A stretch of DNA of 64,000 bases from Sepioteuthis lessoniana (Eukaryota; Mollusca; Cephalopoda; Myopsida; Loliginidae), in NCBI GenBank assembly GCA_963585895.1, contig OY757904.1:160304896-160368895 (forward strand), given 5' to 3'. This document shows, in pieces, positions 12,516 to 23,022 of the stretch; positions within the stretch are counted from its first letter, which is position 1, and the number at the start of each line of letters is the position of its first letter. Below the pieces are notes generated by a model, which did no database searches, was not told the origin of the DNA, and saw nothing but the letters and a program-made list of their open reading frames with translations. The translations under genes were made by a program, and so were the position numbers.

Positions 12516-13590
12516 TGCCCAGTCGGCAGGGGATTTAGAATACACCGACTGCTTCTTTGCAAAGGAGTAAGACACCCACAACGAGTGTCCTGGATAAGAC
12601 ACTAAACAACCTGATCGTGAAGTTCCAGTGATCCTGGAACTTTATGGAATGCGGAGTACCCCTTTATTGCCATCGCTCCCAAGTCCACTCTGACCCGGGA
12701 GTGATAGCACCTAATAATGGTCCTATCTATGGGTTAGATAGAACTAAACCGTGCTTCCTTCATAATGCTGATTTTTGCGTTTAAACTGAATTGCTTAAAA
12801 TAGAACTGTTTTGACATTTAAACTGTGTAATTATGCTAAACTATTTTGCTCAAAATAGAACTGTTTTGACGTCTAATCTGTGTACTTACTCTAAACTGAA
12901 TTATCTGAAATAAAACATTTTTAACATTTAACTCTGTGTATTGCCCAATCTGCTGGGGCTGTAGAATACACTGACTGCACCACTGTAGAAGGTTAAGACC
13001 CCCCCAATGAGTGTCCTGATTATGATATCAAACAATCTGAGGGTGATTTTCCAGTAATGCTGGGCCTTTGAGGAATGCGGAACACCCCTTCATTTCCATT
13101 GCTCCCAGGTCCATTCTGGCCCGGCGTGGTAGCACCCGATAGGGCCCTATCTATGGGTTAAATAGAACTAAGGGTATACTTATGCCAAACTGAATTGTTT
13201 GACTAAATTGAATAGATTGAAATAGAAATGTTTTTCACTATTAAACCGTACTCACATTTCAACTGCGTACTTATGCTAAACTGAATTGTTTGAAATTGAA
13301 CTGTTTTTGACATTGAAACTGTACTTATACTAAACTGAATTGTTATATATAAAACTGTTTTGATATTTTACTGTGTAAACAAAATCTGTACTTACGCTAA
13401 ACTGAATTAGCTGAATTAGAACTGTTTAAATAAACTGAATAGTTTGAAATAGAACTGTTTTTGACAATTAAACTCTGTGCTCATGTTAAACTGAATTGTT
13501 TTAAATAAAATTGATTTACATAAAAATGGTTTTAGCGTTAAATAACCTACAAAAGATGATATGCCATAAACCCAACCAACCAACCAACCA
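12516..13590 (+). mobile_element. Family D element, copy 4 (dimeric, with internal minisatellite)
   Basis: The longest D copy. Structure: head 1 (about 12516-12750: 'cagtcggcaggggatttag', 'accgactgcttc', 'gagtgtcctgg', 'ggaatgcggagtacccc', 'cgctcccaagtccactc', 'gacccgggagtgatagc'); a minisatellite of about 55-bp units such as 'ctaaactgaattgttt..aatagaactgtttttgac'; a second head (about 12952-13175) with the same blocks; more minisatellite units to about 13530; and a tail 'gcgttaaataacctac..atgccataaacccaaccaacc'. It has inserted into a family A LINE and made a roughly 10-bp target duplication. There are no terminal inverted repeats and no coding capacity. The variable duplication length and the CCAA-rich tail suggest a retroposed, non-autonomous element. 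Confidence 0.7.
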
Positions 13591-13600
13591 AAATCTAAAT

Positions 13601-13896
13601 ATTTACCTCTTTTTTGTTTTCTTTGATTTTCAATCTGCCGTCGGCTGGTTCTCTTATTTTTTGTTAACTATTACTTGTTCTGATCTTCTTGTCGGTGATC
13701 TGTGTGTATCTCAAAATCTAACAGAATTTTGTGTTTTGCATTCTTCTGCATGGATTCTGGTTTGAGCATATACCATTTTGCAGTATGGTCAAATTTAGAT
13801 TTCTTGCACAATTCCCAGTGGATCACTTTCCTCACCCAGTCATATCTACTCTTGTACTCTTTTTGGGCTCGATGGTTGTATTCGCTTGATATGTGA
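13601..13896 (-). pseudogene. RLE-type LINE family A, copy 1, upstream part
   Basis: Continuation of the LINE after the D insertion. The minus strand encodes a decayed version of the linker between the zinc knuckle and the restriction-like endonuclease: 'KSRYDWVRKVIHWELCKKSK' followed by 'FDHTAKWYM', which lines up with the copies at 55900-56000, 58600 and 60200. The copy is 5'-truncated at 13896, where an (ATT)n array begins. Confidence 0.75.
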
Positions 13897-13902
13897 TTAA
13901 TC

Positions 13903-13954
<52 letters not shown>
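13903..13954. repeat. (ATT)n microsatellite
   Basis: About 17 ATT units at the truncated 5' edge of family A copy 1. Confidence 0.95.
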
Positions 13955-13957
<3 letters not shown>

Positions 13958-14618
13958 CATGATGAATTATTTTTAACCTGCTTGAGCGATACATGATAAA
14001 GTATTCCACAATGATAAATATACAGTAGAAATAAATGGTAAAAATTATATGTTGAAATTCGTGACGCCACTTGTACACATGTATTAAAATAACTTACAAA
14101 TTTACATTAAGGAAGAGTAAAGGAAAAAAACTAGATAAATTCATCTATGAAGTCTTCGATAATTTATCTTAACAAGTTTTAAAATCACTTAATTTAATAT
14201 TTAAGGTACAGAAAAGATGTGTACTGTAATTGTTGCAAAATTTACTTCTGTGTAATTTTGAACGAAAAGCAAAACATATGCAGATAGGGAAGTCGAAATG
14301 CTAAGTATCTCGAATATTTAATCCTAGGATATAAGATAGTTAAAATAGAATAAGTGGATAAAAAAGTGAAAAATAAATAAATAAATGAATAAGCAATGTC
14401 TCCCAAGCCAAATCTACGATTAAGTTTGATTCATCGTAGGCAACGTAATCTAAGCAACACACTTTTGAACAAGCAATTTCTTACTCGTAAATAAACCTGG
14501 ATATAATTCAAACATATGCGACATGTATATAATTTCATTGACTAAGTAAGAATGAGATACAAAAATAAGAAATAAAAAAGATGAGTAAATAGATAGTAAT
14601 CACTTTTTTTGCTTATTG

Positions 14619-14619
<1 letters not shown>
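13955..14619. other. AT-rich stretch without recognisable gene
   Basis: Nothing recognised. Confidence 0.4.

Positions 14620-14671
<52 letters not shown>
14620..14671. repeat. (TA)n microsatellite
   Basis: About 26 TA units just downstream of the Penelope-like element. Confidence 0.95.
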
Positions 14672-14674
<3 letters not shown>

Positions 14675-14725
14675 AAAAAATGATAAGAAGGTAATCCAAG
14701 TAGAAGAAGAGATTTATTGAGAAGC

Positions 14726-14777
14726 AAAGTCGACACTCTAGCGTTTCGGTTCTATTGAACCATGATCAGGACTGTGA
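14726..14777 (-). ncRNA. Minimal hammerhead-ribozyme-like motif
   Basis: Reading the minus strand: GTC, CTGATCA, a stem GGTTC-AATA-GAACC, GAAA, a tiny stem CGCT-AG-AGTG, then TC and GAC. The order of conserved core (CUGANGA), stem II, GAAA, a very short stem III, cleavage triplet GUC and stem I (GTC pairing with GAC) is that of the type I minimal hammerheads described in Penelope-like elements. The core reads CTGATCA where CUGAUGA is expected. This places C at the catalytic G8 position, so this copy is probably inactive. One unpaired T also precedes stem II. Confidence 0.6.
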
Positions 14778-15047
14778 GGGATGATATTAGTGATGTCAAA
14801 TCAACGATGGATGTTTGAAGTACAAAAATCTAGTGGAAATTCGTATTACAAGAAAACGTTGGCCGTTTGATTAGAGAATCAGCATTTGTTTGTTTTAAAT
14901 TACGTCATTTGACTTATTAAAAATATTGTGTAGAATTTATGTTCCGTTTGTTTATCGAGAAAGATTTCGAATCAAAAGGAGGAAGAAAAAGAAAGACAAA
15001 AAGAAAAAGAGAAAGCATAAAACTATGCTATACGTGAAATATATTAA

Positions 15048-15790
15048 CTAAAGATGGAATATATTGTAGCTATTTAAAATGGATTTGCTAAAGTAAGGAG
15101 AAATATTATAAAAGCCCGGACGAGTATTTAGTGAATTACCGAGTGAAATAACAGCATTTTCAAAAATTTGACATACTCTTTTATAATGAATGTAAATGAG
15201 CATCTTTGCAGAATTGAAATCGAAGTTGTTATTAGATTGAGAAATGTGTTGAAATCGTTCATTGTTTAAGTTACCAATTCTTATGTCTCTTTTGTGTTCT
15301 TTCAAGTGAACATGAAGGTTCCGAGATGTTTCACCAATATATTCTAATTAACGATTCTTACAAGGGATCCAATAAACGCCGGCGTCTGAAAATATGTTGG
15401 GTGGAGGGCCACAGTGTACTAATTCGTGGATCGTTTTAGAGGGTAAAGAGGTAGTTTTGATATCGAGTTTATTTAAGTTGTTTATTATGCTGCCAGAAGA
15501 AGAATTGTTTGGCAAAGATATGAATCTATTGGGGGGGGGGCTAGTTTTATAAGATTGTGAGTAGGCATTAGTTCGAGGTTGATTCTTATTGGGGATTTTG
15601 AGGACTTTAGATTTAGAAAAGTGTATAATAGATTTGGGGTATAGAAGGTTAAGGAGGGACTTTTCTATGTGGTTGAATTCATCATTTAAATATTTCGAGG
15701 AACAAATACTTAGAGCTCTGAGATAAAAACTTATGATGATACCTCTGTTTCCAGTAAAGAACAAAATATTTAATCTGATTTCAGTATTGG
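15048..15790 (-). pseudogene. Penelope-like ORF 3' part with GIY-YIG endonuclease
   Basis: One reading frame runs from about 15790 to a stop at 15048, with a single in-frame TAA at 15348-15350. It contains a basic, serine-rich linker ('LNLLYPKSIIHFSKSKVLKI', 'KNQPRTNAYSQSY') and then the GIY-YIG nuclease: 'DAGVYWIPCKN' (GIY-like) and, just past the stop, 'LEYIGETSRNLHVHLKEHK' (YIG-like, with the following Arg and His-Lys residues typical of the fold). The frame ends in 'SKSILNSYNIFHL'. The nuclease would nick target DNA for retrotransposition. With no RT and a stop inside the nuclease core, the copy cannot function, although it has drifted little. I infer a fairly young truncated insertion. 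Confidence 0.8.
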
Positions 15791-15822
15791 TTTATTCACT
15801 TTGAAGTTCATAGTCTATATAG

Positions 15823-15900
15823 TTCTTCTTCTTCTTCTTCTTCTTCTTCTTCTTCTTCTTCTTCTTCTTCTTCTTCTTTATATATATATATATATATATA
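15823..15900. repeat. Compound microsatellite (CTT)n(TA)n
   Basis: About 18 CTT units are followed directly by about 11 TA units. Confidence 0.95.
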
Positions 15901-16620
15901 GTGCTTTCTTAAAACTGTGAAAAGAGGTCAGTTAACTTCGGCTATTCATGCAAATGAAAATACTGATTTTATTTGCTTCAAAATTTAAATGAATAAGAAA
16001 TTTCTTTAAATCACCTACCCATGCAAAGAATAAATATCCCCCCTTACACGCACACCATTTACTGGCGGAGGAACATTTGGAAAAAGTAATGTGTCCCTAT
16101 CGACCAAAATTAGTCCCATCCCCCCAAAATTAGTCCCTTTCCTTAAAAATGTGTCCTTATTCCCGAAAAGTTGTCCCCGTTCCTCAAAATTAGTCCCTCT
16201 CTCTAAAAATATAAGTAAAAAAGTTTAAATAGTGATAGATAACAAACTTTCGGTTGAGACTTCAAGTACGATGGATTTCATTAGAACTGCTGAAGAAATG
16301 GAATAGTATCACAAATCAGGATGTAATAGCAAATCCACCAAATATGATAAGAAAAAAGGGTTATGTGGACTTATACTGAGTTAAAATTTACATAATCTAA
16401 AGTCTTAAGAGTACAGTACTTTGTTTTGATTCCCTTTTACGAGTCCGATTTTAAAGAAGAGAATTAGAACACCAAAAACGTCTGAATTAGGCAGGCTTAA
16501 AATTAAAAAAAATTCATCAAAATAAAAATATCTCATTCACATCAAAGAATTACGAATCAATTTCTCCAGAATGATTTTGTCCAAGTGAAATGAATAAATA
16601 AAATGATTCCACATAAAAAT
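15901..16620. other. AT-rich stretch with a small minisatellite
   Basis: Apart from the repeat at 16075-16210, listed separately, nothing is recognised. Confidence 0.4.
16075..16210. repeat. Minisatellite with 'aaaattagtccc' units
   Basis: Five to six imperfect tandem units of about 22 bases, each of the form aaaattagtccc or aaaatgtgtcc followed by a pyrimidine-rich half. Confidence 0.75.
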
Positions 16621-18903
16621 GATTAAGCTAAAATAGGATTGTTGGACTTAAAACTTAAGGGAAATAAAGGAGGGCTTCTCGCCTCAATAACTACTCACGT
16701 ATCCTGCTCGAGCTTTTCACTAGATAATAATCTCTGATGAAGGAGAGTCCCTTACGAGCCAGATAAGCATGTAGCTATGGACCATAGATGCAGCACGGTG
16801 GATGTGAAATAAGGCGCTTCACAAAATGCTGGGCAGAAAAATCTCATAAGTTAACCGCCGTGATTAAATAGTTCACTCAAGAAATTACGGCCATTCATCC
16901 CTAAGGGTAGCGTCTATTGGTGAGAGAAAAAAACAGTCAACGAAACAATACCAGGACTATTATCCAAAGCTTACATCCAAATCGCATCGGCCTTCATGCA
17001 ATTAAACAAGTGGAGCATTCTGCTGAAGCTGTAGCTCTGGTCCCAGTGTTGGAAAAATCAGCTGCAGAGCCCAAAACCAACTTACCAAAATGCAAAACAT
17101 TGTCAACGTAATAACTTATAACGTTAGAACTTTCAAAACAATAAACCAACTTACCGAGCTTTCAGCATTTGCAGTCGAGCACAATATAGACATTATATGC
17201 CGCAGGAAATTTGATATTACCATTGTGAACAAAAAATAAAATACTATGATGCCGGTAATGGGTAGCTATTTGTCTCGCCGTGTCTGCGAGGAAAAACCTC
17301 GGCAGTGCAGCCATGAGATGTGTAAGAATGCTATTCAGTCTTCATAGCTTAAAATCACCAAAAAGCATCGACAGAATCCAACAAGAATTATGTCTTCTAC
17401 ATTTAATGACATCAACTGCACAGCAATCATCTCTTGCTTCAGTCCCATCAACGCAAGTGATGAAACGAATAATATTTCTATAACGGGCAATCTTCACTTG
17501 CTTGCCATATTCCCAAACAACTTTCAAATCATCAGTGGAGACATAAATGTTCAGCTCAGCACAGACAGAAATAACAAATTCAAATAAATTTTGCTTACAC
17601 AACTCGTCCAAAAGAAATGGTGAATATCGAGGAGATTTTTCAATCGAAAACAGTCTTTTATGCTTAAACGCTAAATTCCAAAACGAGGAAGGAAAAACTA
17701 TAGAACTGCGCCCAAATAAGGCTAAAATACAGCTATACTATATACTCAGGAAAAAGTAGGGGATAAATAGCACTCTTAGGTATACTACGTTTTTTCAAAG
17801 GTATCTAAGAAGCAAACAGTTCAAACTACACGTTATGACAGATACTAACTTACCAATAGTGATATAAGAAATGAATAAACGCTAACTGTAGAAAACAAGT
17901 TTAATGCTCTTCAGGAGACATCTGAAATACCCTACTCCGAATACTGAAATTAAAACTTTCTTACTGCCCATATAGAAACAAGAGCTAATTACTTACAAAT
18001 CAAACCAAGAACCAAACGAGATAACATGAAAATAACATCCTTACTTAATAAAGAAACCCAACAACTCAACATGCAGAAACTTAAGAAAGTCCAGAGAGAA
18101 TTAACTAATACATACCGAAATGAACAATTGGAATACATTCAAGGTCAGAAATTCGGGAGGAGATAGATAATCCTGATTATCATGACAGACTTTAAATGAC
18201 GTCAAAAGTGGGGAAAACCTAGAAAGCAAAACTGAAAAATGCCTGCCTAGAACATTTCAAGTATATACACGAAAACCCACTTGAAATCATTGACAAACGC
18301 ATTTAAAAATATAAATGGCCATCCAGACGTCAAACTTGGACACTTGACGGAGGAAAAACTTGATGAAGTATTAAAAAGAATTAAAAACAGAAAAGCAGCA
18401 GTTCTCGACGACTTGACCCTGAAATATGGAAGACAAGAAAATTTAACATATTACATCGATTATGCGACGCTGTGCATAAAGAAAACACAATTGAGCAATA
18501 GACAAAATGGTGCAACAGACAAAATGGTGTCTCCTCTCAAGAAAAGTGAATTTGGAATCATTAAGAATAAGAGACATGACTTTACAGTTGCTAAGGTTTA
18601 TAAGGATTTACTTCTCCATCGTATCCGAACTGAAAGTGAGAAAAGTCTTTGGAAAAAATCAAAATGGCTTTCGAATAAATCGTTCTATAACCTCGTAGAT
18701 TCTGACAATCCGTCGAAGCATTGAAGAACTACACGCAGAAAATCAGGAGGCGTCACTACAATTCTTAGATTTTTTCAAGGCATTTGATACACTGCACAGA
18801 AGAAGAATGGAGCAAATATTACTTGCATACAGTTTTCTCAAAGAAAATCATACTGCTAAAATGATGCTTTACAAAAACACGAAAGCAATGGTTTGCACAC
18901 CTC

Positions 18904-19057
18904 TTTGTTCATGATCGGCCTAGACTATGCACTTCAAATGTCAATAAACCTAATAAAAGAAAACTGTTTTCACACCCCTATTTGTTCATGATTGGCGTAG
19001 ACTATGCACTTCAAATGTCAATAAACCTAATAAAAGAAAACGGTTTCACATTAAAAA
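18904..19057 (+). repeat. 77-bp tandem duplication inside LINE R1
   Basis: 'tttgttcatgatcgg..tagactatgcacttcaaatg..aataaaagaaaac' occurs twice, with starts 77 bases apart (18904 and 18981) and few differences. It lies in the RT palm region and shifts the frame. Confidence 0.85.
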
Positions 19058-19298
19058 AAGCAAGAAGTAGACGATATCCAGCAGAAATTATGACAGACGC
19101 AGTCCATGCATATGAATTAAGACTTCTTGCAATTACCCCAGATAATGCCAAATATCTACTACAAGCAGTAGGAGACATTGGCTTCTAAGTGATGGCAAAT
19201 AAAACAAAGTACATGTGTTGTAACCAAGAAAGAGCCATATTCTGTCCAAGTGGCAAACTTCTTAAATTAGTAGACCAGTTCACATGCCTCGGCAGCAA

Positions 19299-19425
19299 GG
19301 CGCCTCTGGTGGTGTAATGGTTAACAAGCTCGACTAGCAAACCTACACGAGTGAGTTCGAGTCTCATTGGGTGCCCCTTTCATATGGCCTTGTGCCACAT
19401 CTAAGCAAAAAGCTTTGTAAATTTC
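19299..19425 (+). mobile_element. Short tRNA-derived SINE (family S2) inserted in LINE R1
   Basis: A 127-bp insertion bracketed by a perfect 18-bp target duplication (cacatgcctcggcagcaa at 19281-19298 and 19426-19443). The head contains an A-box-like TGGTGTAATGG and a B-box-like GAGTTCGAGTCTC, with tRNA-like spacing. The tail is 'catatggccttgtgcc..agctttgtaaattt'. It is shorter than the S1 copies and has a different body. The match to Pol III boxes and the clean duplication make it a certain retroposon. It is younger than the RTE copy it interrupts. Confidence 0.9.
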
Positions 19426-19985
19426 CACATGCCTCGGCAGCAATATCTACTAAAGATGATGTCAACATCTGCTTAGTGACGGCATGGGATGCTATTGACA
19501 GGTTATCGATCGTATGAAAATCTGATTTCTCCGATAGAATAAAACGGGATTTCTTCCAAGCTGTGGCTGTGTCAAAACCACTGCATGGTTGCAACACATA
19601 CAAAAAAAAAAAAAAAACATATGGATAAAAGCTAGATGGAAACTATAAAAAAAAATACTACATGCTGTCTTGAATAAATCCTGCAAGCAACACCTTACAA
19701 AAAAGTAGATCAACGGTGACTTACCTTCCATCTCTCAAACCATTCAAATAAGAAGAACAAGACATGCTGGCCACTGCTGGGAAAGCAAAGACGAACTTAT
19801 CTGTAGTGTTTCTCTCATAGACACGAGCACATGGACGTGCCAGGGTAGGACGACCACCAAAGACTTACATAAACTCTGTGCGGACACAAGATGCAGCCTT
19901 GAAGACTGCCTAGGAGCGATGGATGATAGGAATTAATAGATAAAAAGATTCAGGGAACTCTCTCGTGTCGGGGTGACTGGATGAG

Positions 19986-20008
19986 GATATATATATATAT
20001 ATATATAA
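19986..20008. repeat. (TA)n microsatellite at the R1 3' end
   Basis: A short TA array directly after the RTE 3' sequence 'gactggatgagga'. Copies R3 and R5 also end near TA arrays. Confidence 0.85.
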
Positions 20009-20597
20009 TCTCAACATTTCCTGAAAAGGAACAGTTTATGCAGTGTGTTCATCTGTTACCTTGCATTTCTCGTGTCTCATTGGAAATTTACTCAATCTTT
20101 CCAAATCTCTCCACGGAAAAAGGAGAATTACATCTCTCCATTTTTCTTTCCTTGAGAAAGATATTATAAGCTTTAAGTTCACCGAACTTTTTGGAAGAAC
20201 ATTGAATTTATCGATAACATGGCGTCTAGAATAATTATTCTGACTGCAAATAGATGACTAAAAAACTGTTCATATAGCAGTAACAGAAAAGTAGGGAAGT
20301 TAAACCAAAAGTTATTTCCCAAAGCAAAAGTTTTTTTTTTAACTTTATAATGTCTCTGATTTTCGCTAAAATATAACAAGGAAAGAAAGAATTCTTAAAA
20401 AAAAAAAAAAAAGAAACAAACAAAGATTCGCGAATATTATCAATTTTTAAGTGAATGATGGTCAATTAACGTAGCTATTATTTACTAAAAACATTTTATT
20501 GCATTACCGGAAATGTTACTTCAGGAACGCGATCGCTTGTTAGCAGAGAATCTGATAAAAGAAATCTGATAAAAGAAATCTGATATATATATATATA

Positions 20598-20629
<32 letters not shown>

Positions 20630-21100
20630 CATCAAGTTAATATATTGCTTACTCTTTTTATAGTTTCTTTAACATATGTGAGTATTCTTAAAAAAATTCT
20701 GATATCTATCTGAATCCTTTTGTAACAAGTACAAAGTTTGATGAAATTGATTATAAATTACTTTTATCTAAACTTTTAAATTTCAAGCTATGGTAAAAAT
20801 AACTTTATTTTCCCTGTTATTGATGTCGAATCATGATACTAATATATCACATTCATTTTATATTATTGTTTAGTATATAAGGCTTATATTAGATGTATGT
20901 GTGTGAGTATGGGTTATTATTTATTACATTTTAAATCTTACATAATAGCAAGAAATATTAAAGCTGCATTGTTATCAACATTATCGAGTCTTGCTGACAG
21001 CACTGATTCCCTTGACTCTCACTTGCCCTCCATCCCTATCGTCCATCACTTTTGGTAGATCTTTCAGGCAGCATTCTGATGAATATATATATTAATTCAC
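20009..21100. other. AT-rich stretch without recognisable gene
   Basis: Nothing recognised except a TA/GT microsatellite at 20583-20629. Confidence 0.4.
20583..20629. repeat. Compound microsatellite (TA)n(GT)n
   Basis: About 9 TA units, then about 13 GT units with one GC interruption. Confidence 0.9.
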
Positions 21101-21104
21101 TCCT

Positions 21105-21380
21105 CCGCACGAGCAGAATGCAACACAGGGTCAATTCTTTAAGCGGAGTTTAACAGGTTTCAATTCAGTTTTCTTCTTCTCCTAGACCAGTCGCAATATC
21201 AGTGTTAAAAAGCCCAGTATACTCTCCTATTTACCCATATGTAGAGGGAGAATAGTTTAATTTATAACTTTCTTAAGGGTATCAACATTGTATGAATTGC
21301 AAACAGCTTCGTCTAGGATTTGAACTCGGATCACCGAGCCCATTTTTTACGAAAATAATCATTACACAATGAGCTGATAA
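21105..21380 (-). mobile_element. tRNA-derived SINE S1, minus-strand copy
   Basis: Reverse complement of the S1 element: tail 'agggtcaattctttaagcgg', body 'ttctcctagaccag' and 'tatttacccatatgtagagg', and head with B-box complement 'ggatttgaactcgg' and A-box complement 'cattacacaatg'. Clearly diverged. It abuts an RTE 3' fragment at 21385. Confidence 0.8.
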
Positions 21381-21384
21381 ATAT

Positions 21385-22100
21385 GTCTTTTCAGGTCAGT
21401 CAACTCTGGTCTGTCTATGTGTTTGCCCCTACTTTCTCAGCAGTGCCCAGCATGTCTTATTCTCTTTATTATATAATGGGAGGTAAGTGGCCGTCCAACT
21501 GTTGTTTTATCAGTTGAAACTTGCAGGATTTGTGCAAAACGGCATGCAGTATCTTTGTGTTGTTACCATCTAGCTTTTTCACCGAGCGCTTTGTTAAAGT
21601 CCAATTGGTGCAACCATACAATCGTACTGATACGGCTACAGGATGGAAGAATTCTCTTTTTTATTCTCTCAGAGAGATTAGATTTTCACATGGTTGATAG
21701 TCTTTTTTAATGAGTATTGGTCAACTAGTTTCAGTGGCTTTTTTATGTGGAGATAGCGCATGCTCGTTTGAAACACGTGAATTTCGTTTTGTCTGAGTTC
21801 ACATAGAAACCAATGCCCCTTGGTGCCTGTTCCAGGCTCTGCAGCAGACATTCAGTTTGGGCTAGTGTATTTGCGAGACGCGCTGGGTCATAGTTTATAT
21901 CCGTGATAGTTTCTTTAGAATACATTTTTGTAAGACCATTTTCTTTCATTAGATCCATTGACTTTAGTCTTTCATAATCTAAGCATATTATGAATCGATG
22001 TTGATGCTAATGTATCTCTTTGCAAGACCCCAGTGACCATGTCAAAGAAGTCAGTGTTACCATGGGGTAAGCATCATTATAGAAGCAACAATATTTTTGG
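21385..22100 (-). pseudogene. RTE-like LINE, copy R4, 3' fragment
   Basis: The minus strand carries the palm-to-C-terminus part of the RTE protein. Near 22060 it has a decayed 'FFDMVTGVLQRDTLA', then 'ENGLTKMYSKETITDINYD' (active-site YADD lost), 'ANTLAQTECLLQSLEQAPRG' and 'VNSDKTKFTCFKRACAIS' (21743-21958), and then remnants equivalent to 'VRLYGCTNWTLTKR' and 'LPPIIQ' down to about 21420. Several frameshifts are present. The order matches copies R1 and R3. Confidence 0.8.
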
Positions 22101-22947
22101 AAAGACTATATGCTGGAAGTACTTAATCTTTCCTGCCAATGAAATCAATTATAAACCTCAGTGAAAATAGCAGAAAGAGTTATTGTTCAGTTGTTCTTAA
22201 TGATTCCGAGGTCACCCTTCTTCGAGGAGGTCAACTCCATTTTACATCTAAAAGCAGAAGATTGTTTTTTAAATCTCATATTTAGTGAAGAAAAAATTTA
22301 TCTCATTTGGAATCGATCGTAATTTTATTTAACTTTTCTAATATCTATAGGTAATAAAATCTACATGAAATAAAGTTTTCGCGCCAACTGAGGATAAAAA
22401 GACAAGACCGATTTGATTGTTAGTCAAGATGTTTAATACTATATCAACGAACATTATAAATTTTCACTGCGTTTCCGGAAGATTTTATCTGCATATTTTC
22501 GAAAGAAAAATCTGAAGATTTGGCATTTGATAAATGATGAAAGCCAAATTTAATTTCAATTAGTAAAAAAATTGAAACTTTTTATTGCTTCATCAAAAAT
22601 GTGAAACTTTTTATTGCCTATTCGGTTGAACAATGAGAATAAAGTAATTATTGAAGATTTATTCTGACGTGTTTTTACTCAAGTAAGTTGTAAAATACAG
22701 AAGAATATTATCCACGACTGAATTATTGGTATTTTTTAGGTATCCCAGTTTGTAAAATGATCAAATCTTCCACAAAAAATTTAATTATCCGTCTTGGCTT
22801 TTTCTTTTTCAAAATCAAATCAAGACCAACAACACTTCTACACGGGGAAATATTTATATTTCTCATTAAGTCTGCAGAAAATTTAAATCCCTCCATAAAA
22901 AAAATTTGAAAAGCAACAGCGTTAAATCCAAAGCACTTTTTTCATTT
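22101..22947. other. AT-rich stretch without recognisable gene
   Basis: Nothing recognised. Confidence 0.4.
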
Positions 22948-22960
22948 GAAAATAAATTGG

Positions 22961-22964
<4 letters not shown>

Positions 22965-23017
<53 letters not shown>
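22965..23017. repeat. (TA)n microsatellite, left of the Tc1-like element
   Basis: About 26 TA units directly abut the left inverted repeat of the transposon. Confidence 0.95.

Positions 23018-23022
<5 letters not shown>

Larger units (their letters stand above)
14700..15790 (-). mobile_element. Penelope-like element PLE1, 5'-truncated
   Basis: The unit comprises the 3' third of a Penelope-like retroelement ORF (15790-15048), about 270 bases of 3' sequence and a hammerhead-like motif at 14726-14777, all on the minus strand. The reverse transcriptase is missing: sequence upstream of about 15790 is unrelated and a CTT/TA microsatellite follows at 15823. Known Penelope-like elements carry a GIY-YIG endonuclease C-terminal to the RT and hammerhead ribozymes in their terminal repeats. 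Both are consistent with what is seen here. Confidence 0.75.
16620..19983 (+). pseudogene. RTE-like LINE, copy R1 (near full length, decayed)
   Basis: From 5' to 3': a 5' region (16620-16910) alignable by eye to 30745-31060 of copy R2; an N-terminal frame 'HAIKQVEHSAEAVALVPVLE' (16917-17111); an endonuclease with 'ITYNVRTFK'-like sequence at about 17110 and the degenerate DNA-binding motif 'IISGDINVQLS' (about 17535); a connector (17880-18270); and an RT with 'KRIKNRKAAVLDDL' (about 18380) and 'DFFKAFDTLHRRRMEQ' (about 18770). The block between the finger and palm motifs that should hold LQGD is lost. A 77-bp tandem duplication follows (18904-19057). The YADD active site is replaced by 'HAYE' near 19110. 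A C-terminal 'YIHQLC-type' block lies near 19870-19930. A SINE interrupts the copy at 19299-19425. Many stops and frameshifts are present. This is an old, dead copy. Confidence 0.8.
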
